From NCBI RefSeq assembly GCF_041260155.1, contig NC_091935.1, positions 38,245,393 to 38,309,392 of the forward strand: a stretch of 64,000 bases of DNA, given 5' to 3'. Numbering within the stretch: the stretch's first letter is position 1; each line of letters begins with the position of its first letter. Shown here piece by piece: positions 11,306 through 25,000 of this stretch. A model generated the notes under the pieces. The model did no database searches. It was not told the origin of the DNA and worked only from the letters and a program-made list of their open reading frames with translations. The DNA is from Ptychodera flava (taxonomy: Eukaryota > Hemichordata > Enteropneusta > Ptychoderidae). The translations under genes and the position numbers were made by a program.

Positions 11306-11548
11306 ATGTCTCCATTCTTCTGGTTTTCGTTGCTAAGCTTATGTTCGTCGTGCTTTGCTAAATCGAAACCAAACATCATCTTCATCCTCGCCGACGACCT
11401 TGGCTGGAACGATGTCGGATACCACGATTCCGTCATTCAAACACCGAATATAGACCGATTGGCCGCCGAAGGAGTCAAGCTCGAAAACTACTACGTCACG
11501 CCGATCTGTACGCCGACAAGATCTGTGCTTATGACCGGTAGATACCAG
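11306..11548 (+). CDS. Copy B exon 1 (signal peptide, formylglycine site)
   Basis: Residues 1-81, ending GRYQ in phase 0 before GTAAAT. Encodes the signal peptide, the first metal-binding Asp pair and the CTPTR site. The protein is identical to copy C exon 1, and the few base differences seen are silent. Confidence 0.9.
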
Positions 11549-14500
11549 GTAAATAATTATGTTATCGCTTTGGTGTTTGAAGCAAAGTACAACTTTTATC
11601 ACAAGTTTATCTTTTTGGCACCAACTTGTATATTCAAGCTTTTGGTTGCATCGAATGAACATTGATCGGCAAGCGAGAGAAAATTCCTTACCGCTCCCCA
11701 TGACGTAGGTGATGATGAAAGTGCCAGAATCGTTATATGGGGAGGGGGGTGTGAGAAGGGAGAAGTGGCTTTCGATATGATGTCTACGTGTGGTTTTTCA
11801 CCGATATATTCCAGCCATCTCTCGTTTCCCCCTCATAAACCCCCAACTTTTGCTATGTTATTTATCCTGCTCATATGCAGATATGCAATGCCTGCAGTCT
11901 ATGCCATGTCCCTACTTTCTAAGCCCTTTAGAATTTCTAGTGGAATGTTCGAGGACATTTACCAGTTGTAAAGCAACACTGACCATATACTTGCTGTTAA
12001 TATTGAACGCATGAGAATCCATGCCGCCAACACGAAAATAGTTTTAATGGCAACAACCAGCATTTATCGTGTTTGCGTTTACGAACTGTCTTTCTCCGTC
12101 TGTCATATCTTTCGCGTGGCCTATTTTGCTTTGTTTTGTTCTAAGAATATTAATAATCTCCCTCCTACAGAGTCTTAGAATATACGGATAGTTTTCAATC
12201 GGATTCGAACCCACAACATACGGCATCAGTCGCCTAGCTGAGAGGCCACAGACAGAACCACTCGGCTAAATCTCCACTCCCAAAAAGAGTGGTTCAATAG
12301 CCGGCTAAGTTGTTACATTTTTCTGACTGAGACCGCTCAACACGTTGTAGAGTTCGTGAAGCACTCACGCACGCATGCTCACTAACATACATCGCACATA
12401 CACACTTTATCGAAGCGAAGAAACGAATTTCATCGCTTTAACTGGGCGAACGATAACCTCTTGGACAATTCTCTCCACCAGCAGTGTTACCAACCCAGGG
12501 TAGAAAATACGGATAGTTTTCAATCGGATTCGAACCCACAACATACGGCATCAGTCGCCTAGCTGAGAGGCCACAGACAGAAAACATTTATGCCATTACG
12601 CTATGTCAGAAAATGTTGAAATGCCTACACTTTCTTTTAAATTACTCAATCAACCAATTTATTTATTTAGTCATTCGTTTATTTATAAATGCAAAAGGCC
12701 TTCAACTGGAACAATTTTGCCAAAATGTCATAAATACCGTTGGAACTTAGAAAATGACTTTGGAGGAGAGCGCAAAATTAAAATTCGTTACAGAGATCTT
12801 ATGTTTGAATCAGTCTTAATATGCAATAAACTACCTAGTGTGTCTAAAGTGGCTTAAAAAGCGCGCCATTACCGACGTACGATATCATGTATAGTAATAT
12901 TTATTATGTCATTAAGCAGTAAATCTCTACGCCTCATATTGGGCTATTTCATTCACTATGGTATCTCCATAATATCATACACTTTAAATTTCGATAACAA
13001 TCGTATAGCGTATTTAACGGCAGAACACGTCTTTGGTTTTATTCTTTCATTAGTAAATTTATGAAGTGTTTGATAGAAACTGCATTGGTCTTCAAATGTT
13101 TAATTTACATTTTCTCGGTTGCTCTAGTGTCTCCTGCATAGCTGAAACGACCCTGCATAAGGAATTATATGCATCACATTTACTGCAACAGGTTGGTTTT
13201 TATTGCTGATAACAGCGTCCACGTCATTCACAGGGATATGATATCAAACGTTAAAGGGACGGCGGCTGTAACTTTTAATAATATTTTCGTCAAAAGACGA
13301 CAAAAATACTGGATAATACATAAAAGATTACATCATTCTAATAGCGCTCTAGCAATGCTCTCGATGCAGGACATTGCTGTAGTTATTATTACTAAATGTG
13401 ATTGACGAAAACACTCATCCCCATCTTCCCACCACAGACTCAAAATGACCAAAAACGTTACCATCAATATGACAGAACTATGGAATCATGTATCTGTGTC
13501 ACCTTAAGGTAGTTTGCGCCTCGAAAGTGAAAGACTTAAACTTCTGCTCTTACTTTCCTATATTAAACTTTCAACCAAATCGATATTAAAAATAGGAGGT
13601 CACCACCGTGCATATTTAGGTACCAGAGAAACAAATAACTAAACATTTACCGATATTTGACATTCAAAATTGCCGTCATAAATGTGTTAACTCCATGGAT
13701 AAAAATAAAATTTTCTAAAAAAGAGGATGAAAATCTTTCTTACAACGAAAGTTTAAAATGAAACCGGTAGATCAGAAAAGAATTGTAAGTACAAATTTGA
13801 GAATCCAAATCTGTTCCAGAGGCACATTTTACCGTGAGGCTCAACTGTTAAATCAAGCTACTCACCGAAGATTAACCGTGATATCATTTCAACATCTATT
13901 TATTACAAGACGATGAAATCTTCTACTTTGTTTCATTGTGATTATTTTCACCCAACAAAGAGAGTTCTCGTTTGGGAAGATTGGAATGACCCAGGATAGA
14001 TTATATTGCACATAAGTTGAAACTGACCTTGTAAGAGGGCGTACTGTATACAACGAGTTTTCAGCACGAGTTGGCACGTCTCTCTCTGACAGTCACTTGC
14101 TTCAGGTAACCCATCTAGTTGATAAGTGTTACGGACTATAAAATCATAAAACCTCTCGTTTAAATTAAATTAAATGTCCAAGTGAAATTGTTCTTAGTTC
14201 TTTATTTTGCAAATTGAGTGTCTATTCTTTAGGGCTTGAAATGAATAGAATATTGCCCAGGTCAAATCATGTCAAAATTTCATGAACAACAAACTGTCAT
14301 TTTGTTTGTCAGTAATATTCTCAGAACGCTAATTCAATTTACCTCGATGTGATTTGAATGGGCGTTTTGGAAGTCGAGTTTCCAGAAAATACGAAAGTGG
14401 GTAACAGACATAGGCCCTAGAGTTTTCTCTAAGGTAGGTCTATGGTAACAACAAACAGAATAAACCGTTTATATAAACGTGTGTACAGAGCGACAGCAAC

Positions 14501-15496
14501 ACCCACAGCAAAGCTATATACCTTTTTTTTCTTAGCAAAAAGCATAAGTTTTTGCTGCCATAGCATTTGAAAAAATGACTAAAATGGTCACATGAAAATA
14601 GAATTCAGATACTCAGCTATCCTGAAATGTATGGTTCAGTGGAGACCGGGGAGTGTTGTATTTGACTAGAAATATGACCTTTACATGATTAGCCAAATGT
14701 TTTCGTAAGTTTCATCTAGGTATGCAACATCACGTGCTCGTGGCCCAAGAACCGCGATGTCTGCCGCTGGATGAGGTCACCCTTCCACAGAAATTAAAAG
14801 AGAGTGGTTACGCCACTCACATGGTTGGCAAATGGCATCTTGGCTTTTGCAAGTGGGACTGCGTGCCGAATCACCGAGGATTCGATACTTTCTTCGGTAA
14901 GTCTTCAAGACTGTCTGTTACGTCTATGCTAATTTCAAGTAGAATAGGTAGACCCTCATAGACATGCATAAGTTGAGAAGAAAAATTGTTTTATCAATAC
15001 ATATGGTCATCTCATCATCTAACACTTCACTAGATATGACAATATTGTTTTTCGCTTTTAAGGATTTTACCTGGCCGTTAGTGATTACTTTACCCACACT
15101 AGACAGTGCCATGGTCACAAATTTGCGGCTTGGGACCTCAGATATAACGACGAACCCGTGGGACCGAAATATGAAAACCAGTATTCAACAATGTTGTATG
15201 CCAAGAAAGCCCAGGAAGTCATTCGCGGACATAATTCAGATAGGGTGAGTATATTTTCTGAAAAAGTTCTTATGATTCGTCGACGTTGGTCACCTCTATA
15301 TGTCAGTTTCGTAAAGCTGATATTCCTAACTAGGATAGTTTTCTAAAAGGCAACCCTTGCCTTGATTCCACCGAACAAATATACCATTGTTATGATTGCT
15401 AAAGGTAGTTTGCGCCTCGAAATCGAAAGACTTAAACATTTGCTCCTCAACGAAACTTTAAACCATTCTCTTTCAAAATCAAGAACAAAAATCAGT

Positions 15497-15552
<56 letters not shown>

Positions 15553-17870
15553 GCCTCTCTTTCTGTATTTGTCTTTTCAAGCCGTCCACGCTCCGTTACA
15601 AGTTCCCGAACAATACTCTAACTTGTACGCAGACAAACTGAAGTCCGACGAGGAGCGAAGAATATACGCCGGTATGACGACATGTATGGACGAAGCCATC
15701 GGTAATGTCACTAGGACATTGAAGGAGACGGGACTTTGGAATAACAGCGTCATTGTCTTTTCCACGGGTAAGAGAGAAAAGTGTCTTTTTTAAAGAAGTG
15801 AAATAGAAGATATTCAACAAATATCATACATTGATGACAGCGGATTTAGCGATGAGGCAGTACAAGAGACCGTGTATGGACTGTACATTCTTAATGAGAA
15901 AAGCATAAAATCAATCAGCTTTAACCAAAGTACAAAGGCCAGCGGCATTTCTCCTACGATCGGCATGCACCATCCCGTCCACACGGCTTGGTTAGGTCAG
16001 CGAAGGGAGCGTTCCTACCTGAAGATACACACTTGGCCTGTGAATTGATCAGCACATCATGACATGCTAAGTACTCGGGCGAATGATAATATGATGCTAA
16101 CGAGTATGAAGGGCCATGTCCTTCATCTCTAAAGCGTTGTAGCCCATGTTTTTTGCCAATACATAAACATTTTCTAGAAAGCACTGATTGAGCAGGATTT
16201 TGCACTCACTACATTATAAATGAAATGGAACGAGTTGTAATCATTCTTGACAAGAAAATTATATATAAATCAAGTTATTACCGACAGAAAACAAATCGTA
16301 AACGCCGCAAATAACGCCGATGCATGACAAAATAAGTTTCACTGTACAACCTTGCCATACCATACATCTATGTTTACATTTTAGAAGTTGTTTTAGATTA
16401 CAATCCATGTGGCGCCTAGAATGATGATTACCAATATCTGTGTCTGTTCTGTTTGTTAGCAGGGCTTGAGTTATGTTTGATGATAACCTAGCAAATAAGA
16501 CTTGCGGCAATCCGAATAAATTGTCTTCTCGATAAAACAACACTGAGTACACTGTAGGAACACCTTCTTTCGACCTCTTGATTTAAAACGTCTACAAGAA
16601 TGGCTCTTTGCTTGTTTTCAAAATACTTTATATCTTTGTGTTTCTTCAATATTACGCGTCTACTTCTTGTCTACAGATAACGGTGGTTCGCGTATTTACG
16701 GTGCTAGCAATTGGCCGCTCAGGGGCCAAAAGGGTGCCCTCTACGAAGGAGGTGTGAGAGGTCCGGGTTTCGTCACCAGTCCGTTGTTGAATCCCAGTGT
16801 CCGGGGAACAGCGAACAGAGAGCTGCTGTATGTCGGTGATTGGTTGCCAACGTTCGTACACCTAGCAGGAGGCACAACTGAAGGCACAAAGCCATTGGAT
16901 GGTGTTAACCAATGGGAAACGATCAGGTATCATCTTACGTGGTTAATTACGACACACTGTGAGGTCTGTACTTTTGCTGCACAGTACAGCTGCACAACCT
17001 GCTAATTAAGTAACCAAATTAGCCATCTGAAACACCTTTTTTGGCGATAACGGAAGGACAAATTCAAGCTCTCATGCACGGTGTTTTCTTTCCTTGTATA
17101 TTTCAAGCCAGGGTACGAAGTCAGCCCGTAAGGAAATAGTGCACAACATTGACCCACTGCGAGATTTGACACGTCGGCCAATCGATGAACCTTACACTGA
17201 GGACGTCCCCTTCGATGTACGAGTAGCAGCGTCCATCAGGGTTGGACACTGGAAGCTTCTCACTGGTCAGAAAGGTAAGGAGTACATGTAGGTAGACGTG
17301 TGTAGAAATCTGCTGTCAGTGTATAACTAGCGAAACAAACTATCGCAAAATGAAAGGTAGAGTACCCCTCAAGGACAGATATTTGGACTCCCCAGTTTAC
17401 AATACCTTTTTGGTATATTGCTTAATGAGCATTGAAGATTTGACACGGTCGTCTTTTTTGCGTGCCAAATAGAAATGCATTCGTACTCAGTCATATTAAA
17501 CGTGTATTATGTACTTGGACGCAAATGTGTATGAGTTGCGCTGAGAGTTAAACCCAGTCGTATTAACGTTTTTTTATCGGCATAATCTCTAGTCACTTTA
17601 TTCGATTCAGGTGACCATAGATGGACTACTCCCTCTGACAAAGGTTACAAAGAGGAAGAATCCGAGCATGGAATCGTCGTTCTGTTCCACATCATGGCTG
17701 ACCCGGAGGAACGGAACGACCTTTCAACCTGTCGACCAGATATTGTGAATAGACTGCTCACTAGACTCAGCTTTCACAACAAAATGGTAGTGTTGCCAGA
17801 GGAAGTGTTTTCCAACCGCCACCAGGCGGATCCCTTGAATTTCAACATGTCATGGACACCGTGGCTATAG
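11306..17870 (+). CDS. Arylsulfatase B/I/J-like protein, copy B (7 exons, 500 aa)
   Basis: Joining 11,306-11,548, 14,710-14,896, 15,063-15,244, 15,554-15,767, 16,677-16,926, 17,108-17,274 and 17,611-17,870 gives 1,503 bp, exactly 500 codons plus TAG, with GT-AG introns and matching phases. Residues 1-18 are a signal peptide ([18 protein letters not shown]). Then come [11 protein letters not shown] (metal Asp30/Asp31), CTPTR at 68-72 (the Cys converted to formylglycine in type I sulfatases), GKWHLG at 121-126, DNGG at 276-279, HNIDP at 371-375, GHWKLLTG at 405-412, ADPEER and a C-terminal WTPWL. This order and length match human ARSB/ARSI/ARSJ. It should hydrolyse sulfate esters, probably of glycosaminoglycans or other sulfated glycans, in the secretory or lysosomal compartment; the substrate is unknown. 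NVT and NNS in exon 4 are likely glycosylation sites. The start is the ATG conserved in copies B and C directly before the signal peptide. Confidence 0.92.
12168..12582 (-). mobile_element. tRNA-derived SINE pair in intron 1 of copy B
   Basis: The insertion is absent from the same site in copy C (about 22,652). On the - strand, 12,285-12,186 has a Pol III box A (TAGCCGAGTGG) and box B (GGTTCGAATCC), as in a tRNA Ser/Leu-type head. A second, head-truncated copy follows upstream: 12,182-12,257 and 12,507-12,582 are an identical 76-bp direct repeat that includes box B. The unit between them should be the SINE body. The acceptor-stem halves do not pair, so this is a SINE and not a tRNA gene. Confidence 0.75.
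14710..14896 (+). CDS. Copy B exon 2 (GKWHLG motif)
   Basis: Acceptor CGTAAG then TTTCATCTAGG, giving FHLGMQHHV where human ARSB has IRTGLQH. A nearer CTAG would lose the Gly that follows. Ends in phase 1 at FDTFFG. Confidence 0.88.
15063..15244 (+). CDS. Copy B exon 3
   Basis: Residues about 144-204, from the Gly split with exon 2, through [10 protein letters not shown] and the [19 protein letters not shown] helix, to NSDR; donor GTGAGT. Confidence 0.9.
15498..15551 (+). repeat. CT microsatellite forming the exon 4 polypyrimidine tract
   Basis: About 27 CT units run straight into the CAG acceptor of exon 4. Copy C has a similar repeat at 40,316-40,363. Its length differs between copies. 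Confidence 0.9.
15554..15767 (+). CDS. Copy B exon 4 (after a CT-repeat acceptor)
   Basis: Residues 205-275: [16 protein letters not shown] to VIVFST. The acceptor CAG follows a 54-bp CT repeat that serves as the polypyrimidine tract. Ends one base into the Asp of DNGG. This is the exon missing from copy A. Confidence 0.9.
16677..16926 (+). CDS. Copy B exon 5 (DNGG metal-binding block)
   Basis: Residues 276-358: [20 protein letters not shown], the [14 protein letters not shown] turn, [13 protein letters not shown] and NQWETI. Ends in phase 2 before GTATCA. Confidence 0.9.
17108..17274 (+). CDS. Copy B exon 6
   Basis: Acceptor TTTCAAG then CCAGGG, giving [17 protein letters not shown] as in human ISEG..LLHN. 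Carries HNIDP and GHWKLLTG, the latter with the active-site-proximal Lys. The alternative AG four bases later would break the frame. Confidence 0.88.
17611..17870 (+). CDS. Copy B exon 7 (C-terminus)
   Basis: Residues 416-500: [13 protein letters not shown], a C-terminal helix and FNMSWTPWL followed by TAG. Confidence 0.9.
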
Positions 17871-19734
17871 TATGTAGCATGCAGAGCCACCTTGAACTCA
17901 CCACAGCATCCTTGCCTTATAGATAGATTTGGGTCAATAGAAGGATTTCATTGAGCCTTATGAGTAAAAGCGCCTCGGGGACAGATATTCCCGGATATTC
18001 CCGGAGGGGGTATTCAAACTCTCAAATATTTACAACTCTTTTCAGATGTACCTTTTGTGACGGCTCATTTCAAAGCTTTAAGAGTAAAAAATCATTTTGT
18101 TAGTCTTTCGAAAATTCCAAATTGTATTCCACCATGGAGTTAACACAGGAATGGCGGCAATTTTTAATTTTAAATATCAGTAAATGTTAGGTAATTTGTT
18201 TCTGTAGTACCAAACTTTGCACGGTGACCCCTGATATTTATTTTTGATTTGGTAAGGGAATGGTATGTTTCATTGAGGAAAGTTTGAGTAAAGGTTTAAA
18301 ATCTTTCACTTTCAAGGCATACGTACTGCTTAACAAACAAGTATGTGTGTGTGTGTATGTGTGTGTGTTTATATTCATTGCATTCACTGTTTCTACATCA
18401 CTAGACTGGTATAAAATGCTCCATTGGGTCTTGGTCGGACCTTCACTACTAGTATCTCGGCAAAGTAGGATGATTAATGTGCTGTTTATATGTGTTTTCT
18501 GACCGCCAGTTACTACAAAGCACAAATATTTCAATCATGTCAATTTATAAATATTGATACATTATATTGTCCTCACAACCGAATGCATCAAAAAAGATCT
18601 CGGTCTTTTGTCCATTGACATTCACGAGGAGAAACCGACGACCCAAGTCTGTCGCTGAACTTTTTGAACAGTTTAGTGAACTCACAAACGCCAGTTTGAC
18701 AAAAGTTTAAGTCTTACTTTCGTAGTGCGAATTATAGCGATTTATAAAACAGGCATATAACCACTTAGAAACCAAATCTGTTTGTACGGCATTGAAGCAG
18801 AGATTTCGACAAGAGATATTTCTATCACCTATTTATATGTACATACAATGGACTGCAACATTGGGGAATTTTAGCTTTGGTAAGCAATGGGCTGTTTTCA
18901 TTGCTGATAGAGTTCTACCACCATTAAAAGTAAATCCAATAAACTTAGTAGGGCAGATAACACAAATATTATGCACTTTGGTACGAAACTTGGCATAGTT
19001 TACACATGGTGAATTTTTTAGATATGAAGCAAAGTCGTCAACGCCCTCTATTGGCCAAAAAAAACATCTCCACCCTTTTCGGTCAATTTTATTACAAATG
19101 ACTGATTTTCATGTTGTTATTTTGCTTGAATGATATTTTCAAAGATAACCCTCTAGTTATAGAAACTTTGATTTGAATGATTGTTCATAAATCCTGTTCT
19201 ATGTATCAACTAGAGGATCTGAATCTTTAGACTGTCAACATGGCGTGTAATTGTACGTTGTGGTTTGAAAATTTGAAATAATTTGAAAAAGATGTGATTA
19301 TGGCATACAAATACTTCTAGTATCTGCCCTGTCAAAAACATCCGGAAAATAAAGATGATACTTCGAAAGTTATTTCACTGGAATCTGAATACAAGTACAT
19401 ATGTATGTCTTAAAAACATTTTGCCTTGCCAAGTCTATGAAGGCGTGTCCTGCCATAAATTGTGCTCACTGAATGCAAATGAACAATTCCTGGCAGTCTA
19501 TGGCTGCGGTAAGGCAATGAGTAGGTGCGAGCTATATGGTAAACAAAGTCCTGAATATATATGAGAGGTGCACTTTGTACGAGTGCATAGTAGTGTCGTT
19601 TATATCTAACCATTATTCAAGAAACACAACTCATCTTGGCACAGACACAAAGGTGTCTATGACATTGTTTCTTTAAATTTTGATTAGCAATGAGGAAGAA
19701 CTACATAAAGTATACGTTTTTTGTATTTTAACTC

Positions 19735-19805
<71 letters not shown>

Positions 19806-19823
19806 TATGTATATGTATGTATG

Positions 19824-19904
<81 letters not shown>

Positions 19905-21793
19905 CTCTATTGTGAAGTATATTTCCGGTAGCATCGCCATATGGTGGTCAGAGCACCCAACTCTCTAAGGAGCAGATCTTTATACAAGCACCGTTCGCTC
20001 TCTTTGCCTCTCCTTTCCTTAGAACCGGGGAGTACCTTGGCCTGTACATTCGCTATGATTATGACCCTTCATGACCTTCTATCATAATATATTTGATGGT
20101 ATACCCAATGCATTATTTTGCTCTGCGAAAACAAACCTATTTGAAAGTGCATAGTTTTCCTTCAAGATTAGGCCATGGGGCAATTCAGTACAGAAGAGCA
20201 ATTGTTATTGTCAACGAAAAGTACATCTGAAGTTCACAACAGACACAATATAATAGTAGCATGTTTTCAAAGTTTAGTGAACTTTGACAACACTATTTAG
20301 TCCTGCCACTTACATGTTCACTTCATCATTTACAATGAAACATATTTATTTTGTTGAAAAATACTATATTTTACTTTTTCAAATATGAATTTGTGATTTA
20401 CTCAGGCATATAGACTGAAGCTAACTGAGTTAGCCTTTGAAATACCCGACTTTGGCAAATCCTTGTTATTATCAACCTCCAAGAAGAAGACGTAAAGAAT
20501 CGTATGAAACAAAAAACGGTAACGCGGAAAACATAAGCGACAATAAACTCAGCTGAAGAACAAAAACTCCGATTTATCAATAAAATCGTGCATTATCTTG
20601 TCCAACTCATGAAAGAAAGTGTTTATCCCCCAAATGAGGTTATCGCAAAGGAAACGAGGAAGTAAGTCGCATAATGTAAGGAAATAAGTTAGGAATGTGT
20701 AAAATGTCCTATTTTGAAGGGGCAAGAGTTTTACTAGTACTATACATGAAGAAATGTTTCTGTTGGGATTATTGGCTGCCATACACAGTTTATTGATTCC
20801 CCGCTATCAGTATCATCTTCTGGTTCCGCCCTCCCCTTCAAGTCAAAATCATCAAATTTTAATTTAATTTCTAATCCATTATATCAGTGGAGTTGTAACC
20901 CGCCAACCCACGTGGCCTGGTTGTCATGATTTTGCAAAGCTGCTGCAGGGAACATGTGTTTATCATGGAACCTACATTCTTCTGTCAGTCATCTAAACTT
21001 TATTAAACTTGTAAACCAAAATTCGTATTCTGTAAAACGAAGATACAATTAAGTGACGTGTTTGAATGCGAACAAAAGCTCAGAGGTGAAGCAGCCAATC
21101 TTAAACTGTAGTCGATAGGGTTCAAAAGTACTTGCGGAATCTGTAGGTGGCTCTTTGGCACATATCTTCTGCATTACATAATAAGATAATGAAGAAAAGT
21201 TTTCAACCTGTAAAAACAGACAAAAGTGTTTGATATCTGAAGTATTTTATTGGGATTGCCGAAACACATTGTCTGTCTAAATGTTCCACGTGTTGATTCT
21301 ACTAGCCTAGCCTAACCATTTGCAGCATAACGAATCAGTGTTTTGCTAAAGTCTAGGAAAATTGATTTATGGTTTTGGATCAATGATGATACTGCTGCTG
21401 TCTCGAATTATCATCGTTTTCCTATACAAAAGGCACAATCCTGAAAAATGACTTGGGGACCTCAGACTTAATCAGTAATAAAACTTTCTTGTAAATGCTT
21501 GCCTGTGCAAAGGCCTGACAATGTTTCAGATTTTGAGCCACCTGCTTCCATACGACATCTCCTATAATGCCTTTCTGAGCGCCTCCACATGTTCCAATAA
21601 TCTGTTTTCCACATCATAAAGAATTACATCGGTAAATATGGTCCTTATCATTAATGTAAGACTTATTTCCCACCTATCAAACAACAGGTTCTGTTTTGCT
21701 TTTGTTACGTTATCTCCAAAAACTCTGTTGCCATTTGTACATATTACTACGCGTTTGAAGGTAACAGTCACTTCTTCAATATACTGGGTTAGT
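17871..21793. other. Intergenic spacer between copies B and C
   Basis: No gene. The first part (to about 20,515) is collinear with the 3' flank of copy A and the rest with the 5' flank of copy B. It lacks the 2.7-kb insertion seen at 7,321-10,027 and so acts as the empty site. Contains the inverted interspersed repeat (about 18,116-18,320), a GT run near 18,342-18,370 and the TA microsatellite. Confidence 0.75.
19738..19903. repeat. TA microsatellite with GTAT interruption
   Basis: About 165 bp of TA repeats interrupted near 19,807-19,830 by GTAT units. The Tyr-Ile open frame on the - strand is an artefact. Confidence 0.95.
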
Positions 21794-22036
21794 ATGTCTC
21801 CATTCTTCTGGTTTTCGTTGCTTAGCTTATGTTCGTCGTGCTTTGCTAAATCGAAACCCAACATCATCTTCATCCTCGCCGATGACCTTGGCTGGAACGA
21901 TGTCGGATACCACGATTCCGTCATTCAAACACCGAATATAGACCGATTGGCCGCCGAAGGAGTCAAGCTCGAAAACTATTACGTCACGCCGATCTGTACG
22001 CCGACAAGATCTGTGCTTATGACCGGTAGATACCAG
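21794..22036 (+). CDS. Copy C exon 1
   Basis: Residues 1-81, identical in protein to copy B exon 1. The upstream in-frame ATG used by longer frames is not conserved between B and C, which supports the MSPFFWF start. Confidence 0.9.
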
Positions 22037-25000
22037 GTAAATAATTTTGTTATCACTTTTGTGTTTCAAGCAAAGAACAGCTTCCATCTCAAGTTTTGCT
22101 TTTTTTGCACCAACTTGTATATTCAAGCTTTTGCTATACATTTGGTTGCATTTAGTGGCCATCGATCGGTACGCTAGAGAAAATTCCTTACCGCTCCCCA
22201 TGACATAGGTGATGATGAAAGTGCCAGAATCGTTATATGGGGGGGGGGGGGTGAGGAGGCAGAAGTGGCTTTCGACATGATGTCTACGTGTGGTTTTTTT
22301 CACCGATATATTCCAGCAATCTCTCGTTTCCCCCTCACAAGCCCCACCTTTTGCTATGTTATTTATCCTGCTCATTGCAGTCTACGACATGTCCCTACTT
22401 TCTAAACCCTTTAGAATTTCTAGTGGAATGTTCGAGGATAATTACCAGTTGTAAAGCAACACTGACCATATACGTGCTGTTAATATTGAACGCATGAGGA
22501 TCCATGCCGCCAACACGAAAATCCTTTTAATGGCAACAACCAGCATTTATCTTGTTTACCTTTACGGACTGTCTTATTCCGTCTGTCTTATCTTTCTCGT
22601 AGCCTGTTTTGCTTTGTTTTGTTCTAAGAATATTAATAATCTCCTTCCTACAGCAATTTTTAAAATAACATTTCAAAACTCATGCCATTACGCTATGTCA
22701 GGAAATGTTGAAGGCGTACACTTTCTTTTAAATTACTCAATCAACCAATTTATTTATTTAGTCATTCGTTTATTTATAAGTGCAAAAGGCCTTCAACTGG
22801 AACAAGTCTGCCAAAATGTCATAAGTACCGTTGGAACTTAAAAAATGACTTTTGAGGAGAGCGCAAAATCGAAAGCGCAAAATTCGTTACAGAGATCTTA
22901 TGTTTGAATCAGTCTTAATATGCAATAAACTACCTAGTATGTCTAAAAAAAGTATGTCTAAAATGGCTTACAAAGCGCGCCATTACCGACGTACGATATC
23001 TTGTATAGCGGCATTTGTAGTAATTTTTATTATGTCGTTAAGCAGTAAATCTCTACGCCTCATTTTGGGCTATTTCATTCACTATGGAATCTCCATAATA
23101 TCATACACTTTAAATTTCGATAACAATCGTATAGCGTATTTAACGGCAGAACACGTCTTTGGTTTTATTCTTTCATTTGTAAATTTATGAAGTGTTTGAT
23201 AGAAACTGCATTGGTCTTCAAATGTTTAATTGACATTTTCTCGCTAGCTCTAGTGTCTCCTGCATAGTTGAAACGACCCTGCATAAGGAATTATATGCAT
23301 CACATTTACTGCAACAGGTTGGTTTTTATTGCTGATAACAGCGTCCACGTCATTCACAGGGATATGAAAAGGGACGGTGGCTGTAACTTTTAATAATATT
23401 TTCGTCAAAAGACGACAAAAATACTGGAAAATACATAAAAGATTACATCACTCTAATGGCGCTCTAGCAATGCTCTCGACGCATGACATTGCTGCAGTTA
23501 TTATTACTAAATGTGATTGACGAAAACACTCAACCCCCATATTCCCACCACAGACTAAAATTACCAAAAACGTCACCATCAATATAACAACTATGGAATC
23601 ATGTATCTGTGTATAGTTCGCGCCTCGAAAGTGAAAGACTTTAAACTTCTGCTCTTACTTTCCTAAATTAAACTTTCAATCAATTCGATATTTAAAAAAA
23701 GGGGTCACCACCTTGCAAATTTCGGTACTAGAGAAACAAATAACCAAACATTTACCGATATTTGATATTCAAAATGGCCGCCATAAATGTGTTAACTCTA
23801 TGGATAAAAATAAAATTTTCTAAAAAAGAGGAGGAAAACTTTTCTTACAATGAAATATGACATTAAACTGGTCCAAAACTCATTTCCATTCAAGGTAATA
23901 TATTACCAGGTCCATGGGACAATTGTGATTTACAAATTTAAGTAGGACCATCCTGAACCACTGAAACGAAAGTTTAAAGTGAACCCGGTAGACCAGAAGA
24001 GAATTGTATGTACAAATTTGAGAATCCAAATCTGTTCCAGATTCACATTTTACCGTAATAGTCTAGTCGGAAGGTAGGGTTCCCATGCACCCCATGGATG
24101 TATTTTTTTAACCTACATTTTGTAATCCTTAGGGTCTATATTTAATGAATTTTGATGTTCCCAAAATCAAATCGTGTCCCATGGGGTTCATTTGGCGCCA
24201 TCTTTGCCGCCATCTTGCCGCCATCTGGGATTTCAACAATGGGGTAGGGGTCACGTATCTACCGCTCGACGGAAACAGAAACAAGAAAATACTATAAACG
24301 TTACATTTTTAGAAAGCCAAGATCATGGCCTTTTCATTGATATATAACTTAATAGGGATTAATTAATATTCGAACGTCGATTAGACTTTATATCGGTCAT
24401 TGGCCGTAAATCGTAAAATTTGCTAAATTTCACACCCAATAATTAAGTTCCCGTTCCTCCAAACAATTTTTCATAAGGTATTTGTATATTTTTTGGAAGA
24501 ACTTAGTGCAATAAACAAGAAAAACAAGATTAAAAGTATGTGTCTTGAGATTTAGTGGGTGCATGAGCTTGTTTTCTTATTACGCGGTATGCCACATATC
24601 CGTGTGTAATATAAGGGGTAGGGGTAATGTTTCCCTTTCTGTTTCGAATCATGAATGATGAAACCATAAAAATGTTACATTTTTTGAAAGTGCTGCATCA
24701 GACCTTTCTAAAAATATATAGATTTATGGGGAAAAATTGCATATTTAAAAGTTACAAAGCTTAAACCTTTCGGTTTGTGTCGATTTCAAGTGATTTTTTA
24801 AGAACGAAATTACAACATATGGGGTAGGGGTAATGATTCCCTTTCTGCCTCGAACCATGAATTACGAAACCATATAAATGTTACACTGTTTAAAAGGTCT
24901 GAAATTAGCCTTTCCAAACATGTATAGTTTTATTGGAAAAAGACCATATTTTAAAGTTACAAAGCTTATGCCTTTCAGCTTGTGTCAATTTTAAGTGATT

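Noticed and set aside
12182-12285. A tRNA gene on the - strand
   Set aside because: Box A and box B are present, but the acceptor-stem halves do not pair and the block is duplicated inside an insertion, which fits a SINE.
11549-14709. A missing micro-exon for an IHTG-like peptide between exons 1 and 2
   Set aside because: Exon 2 already encodes the equivalent FHLG when the acceptor at 14,708-14,709 is used. All phases then match and the protein is full length.
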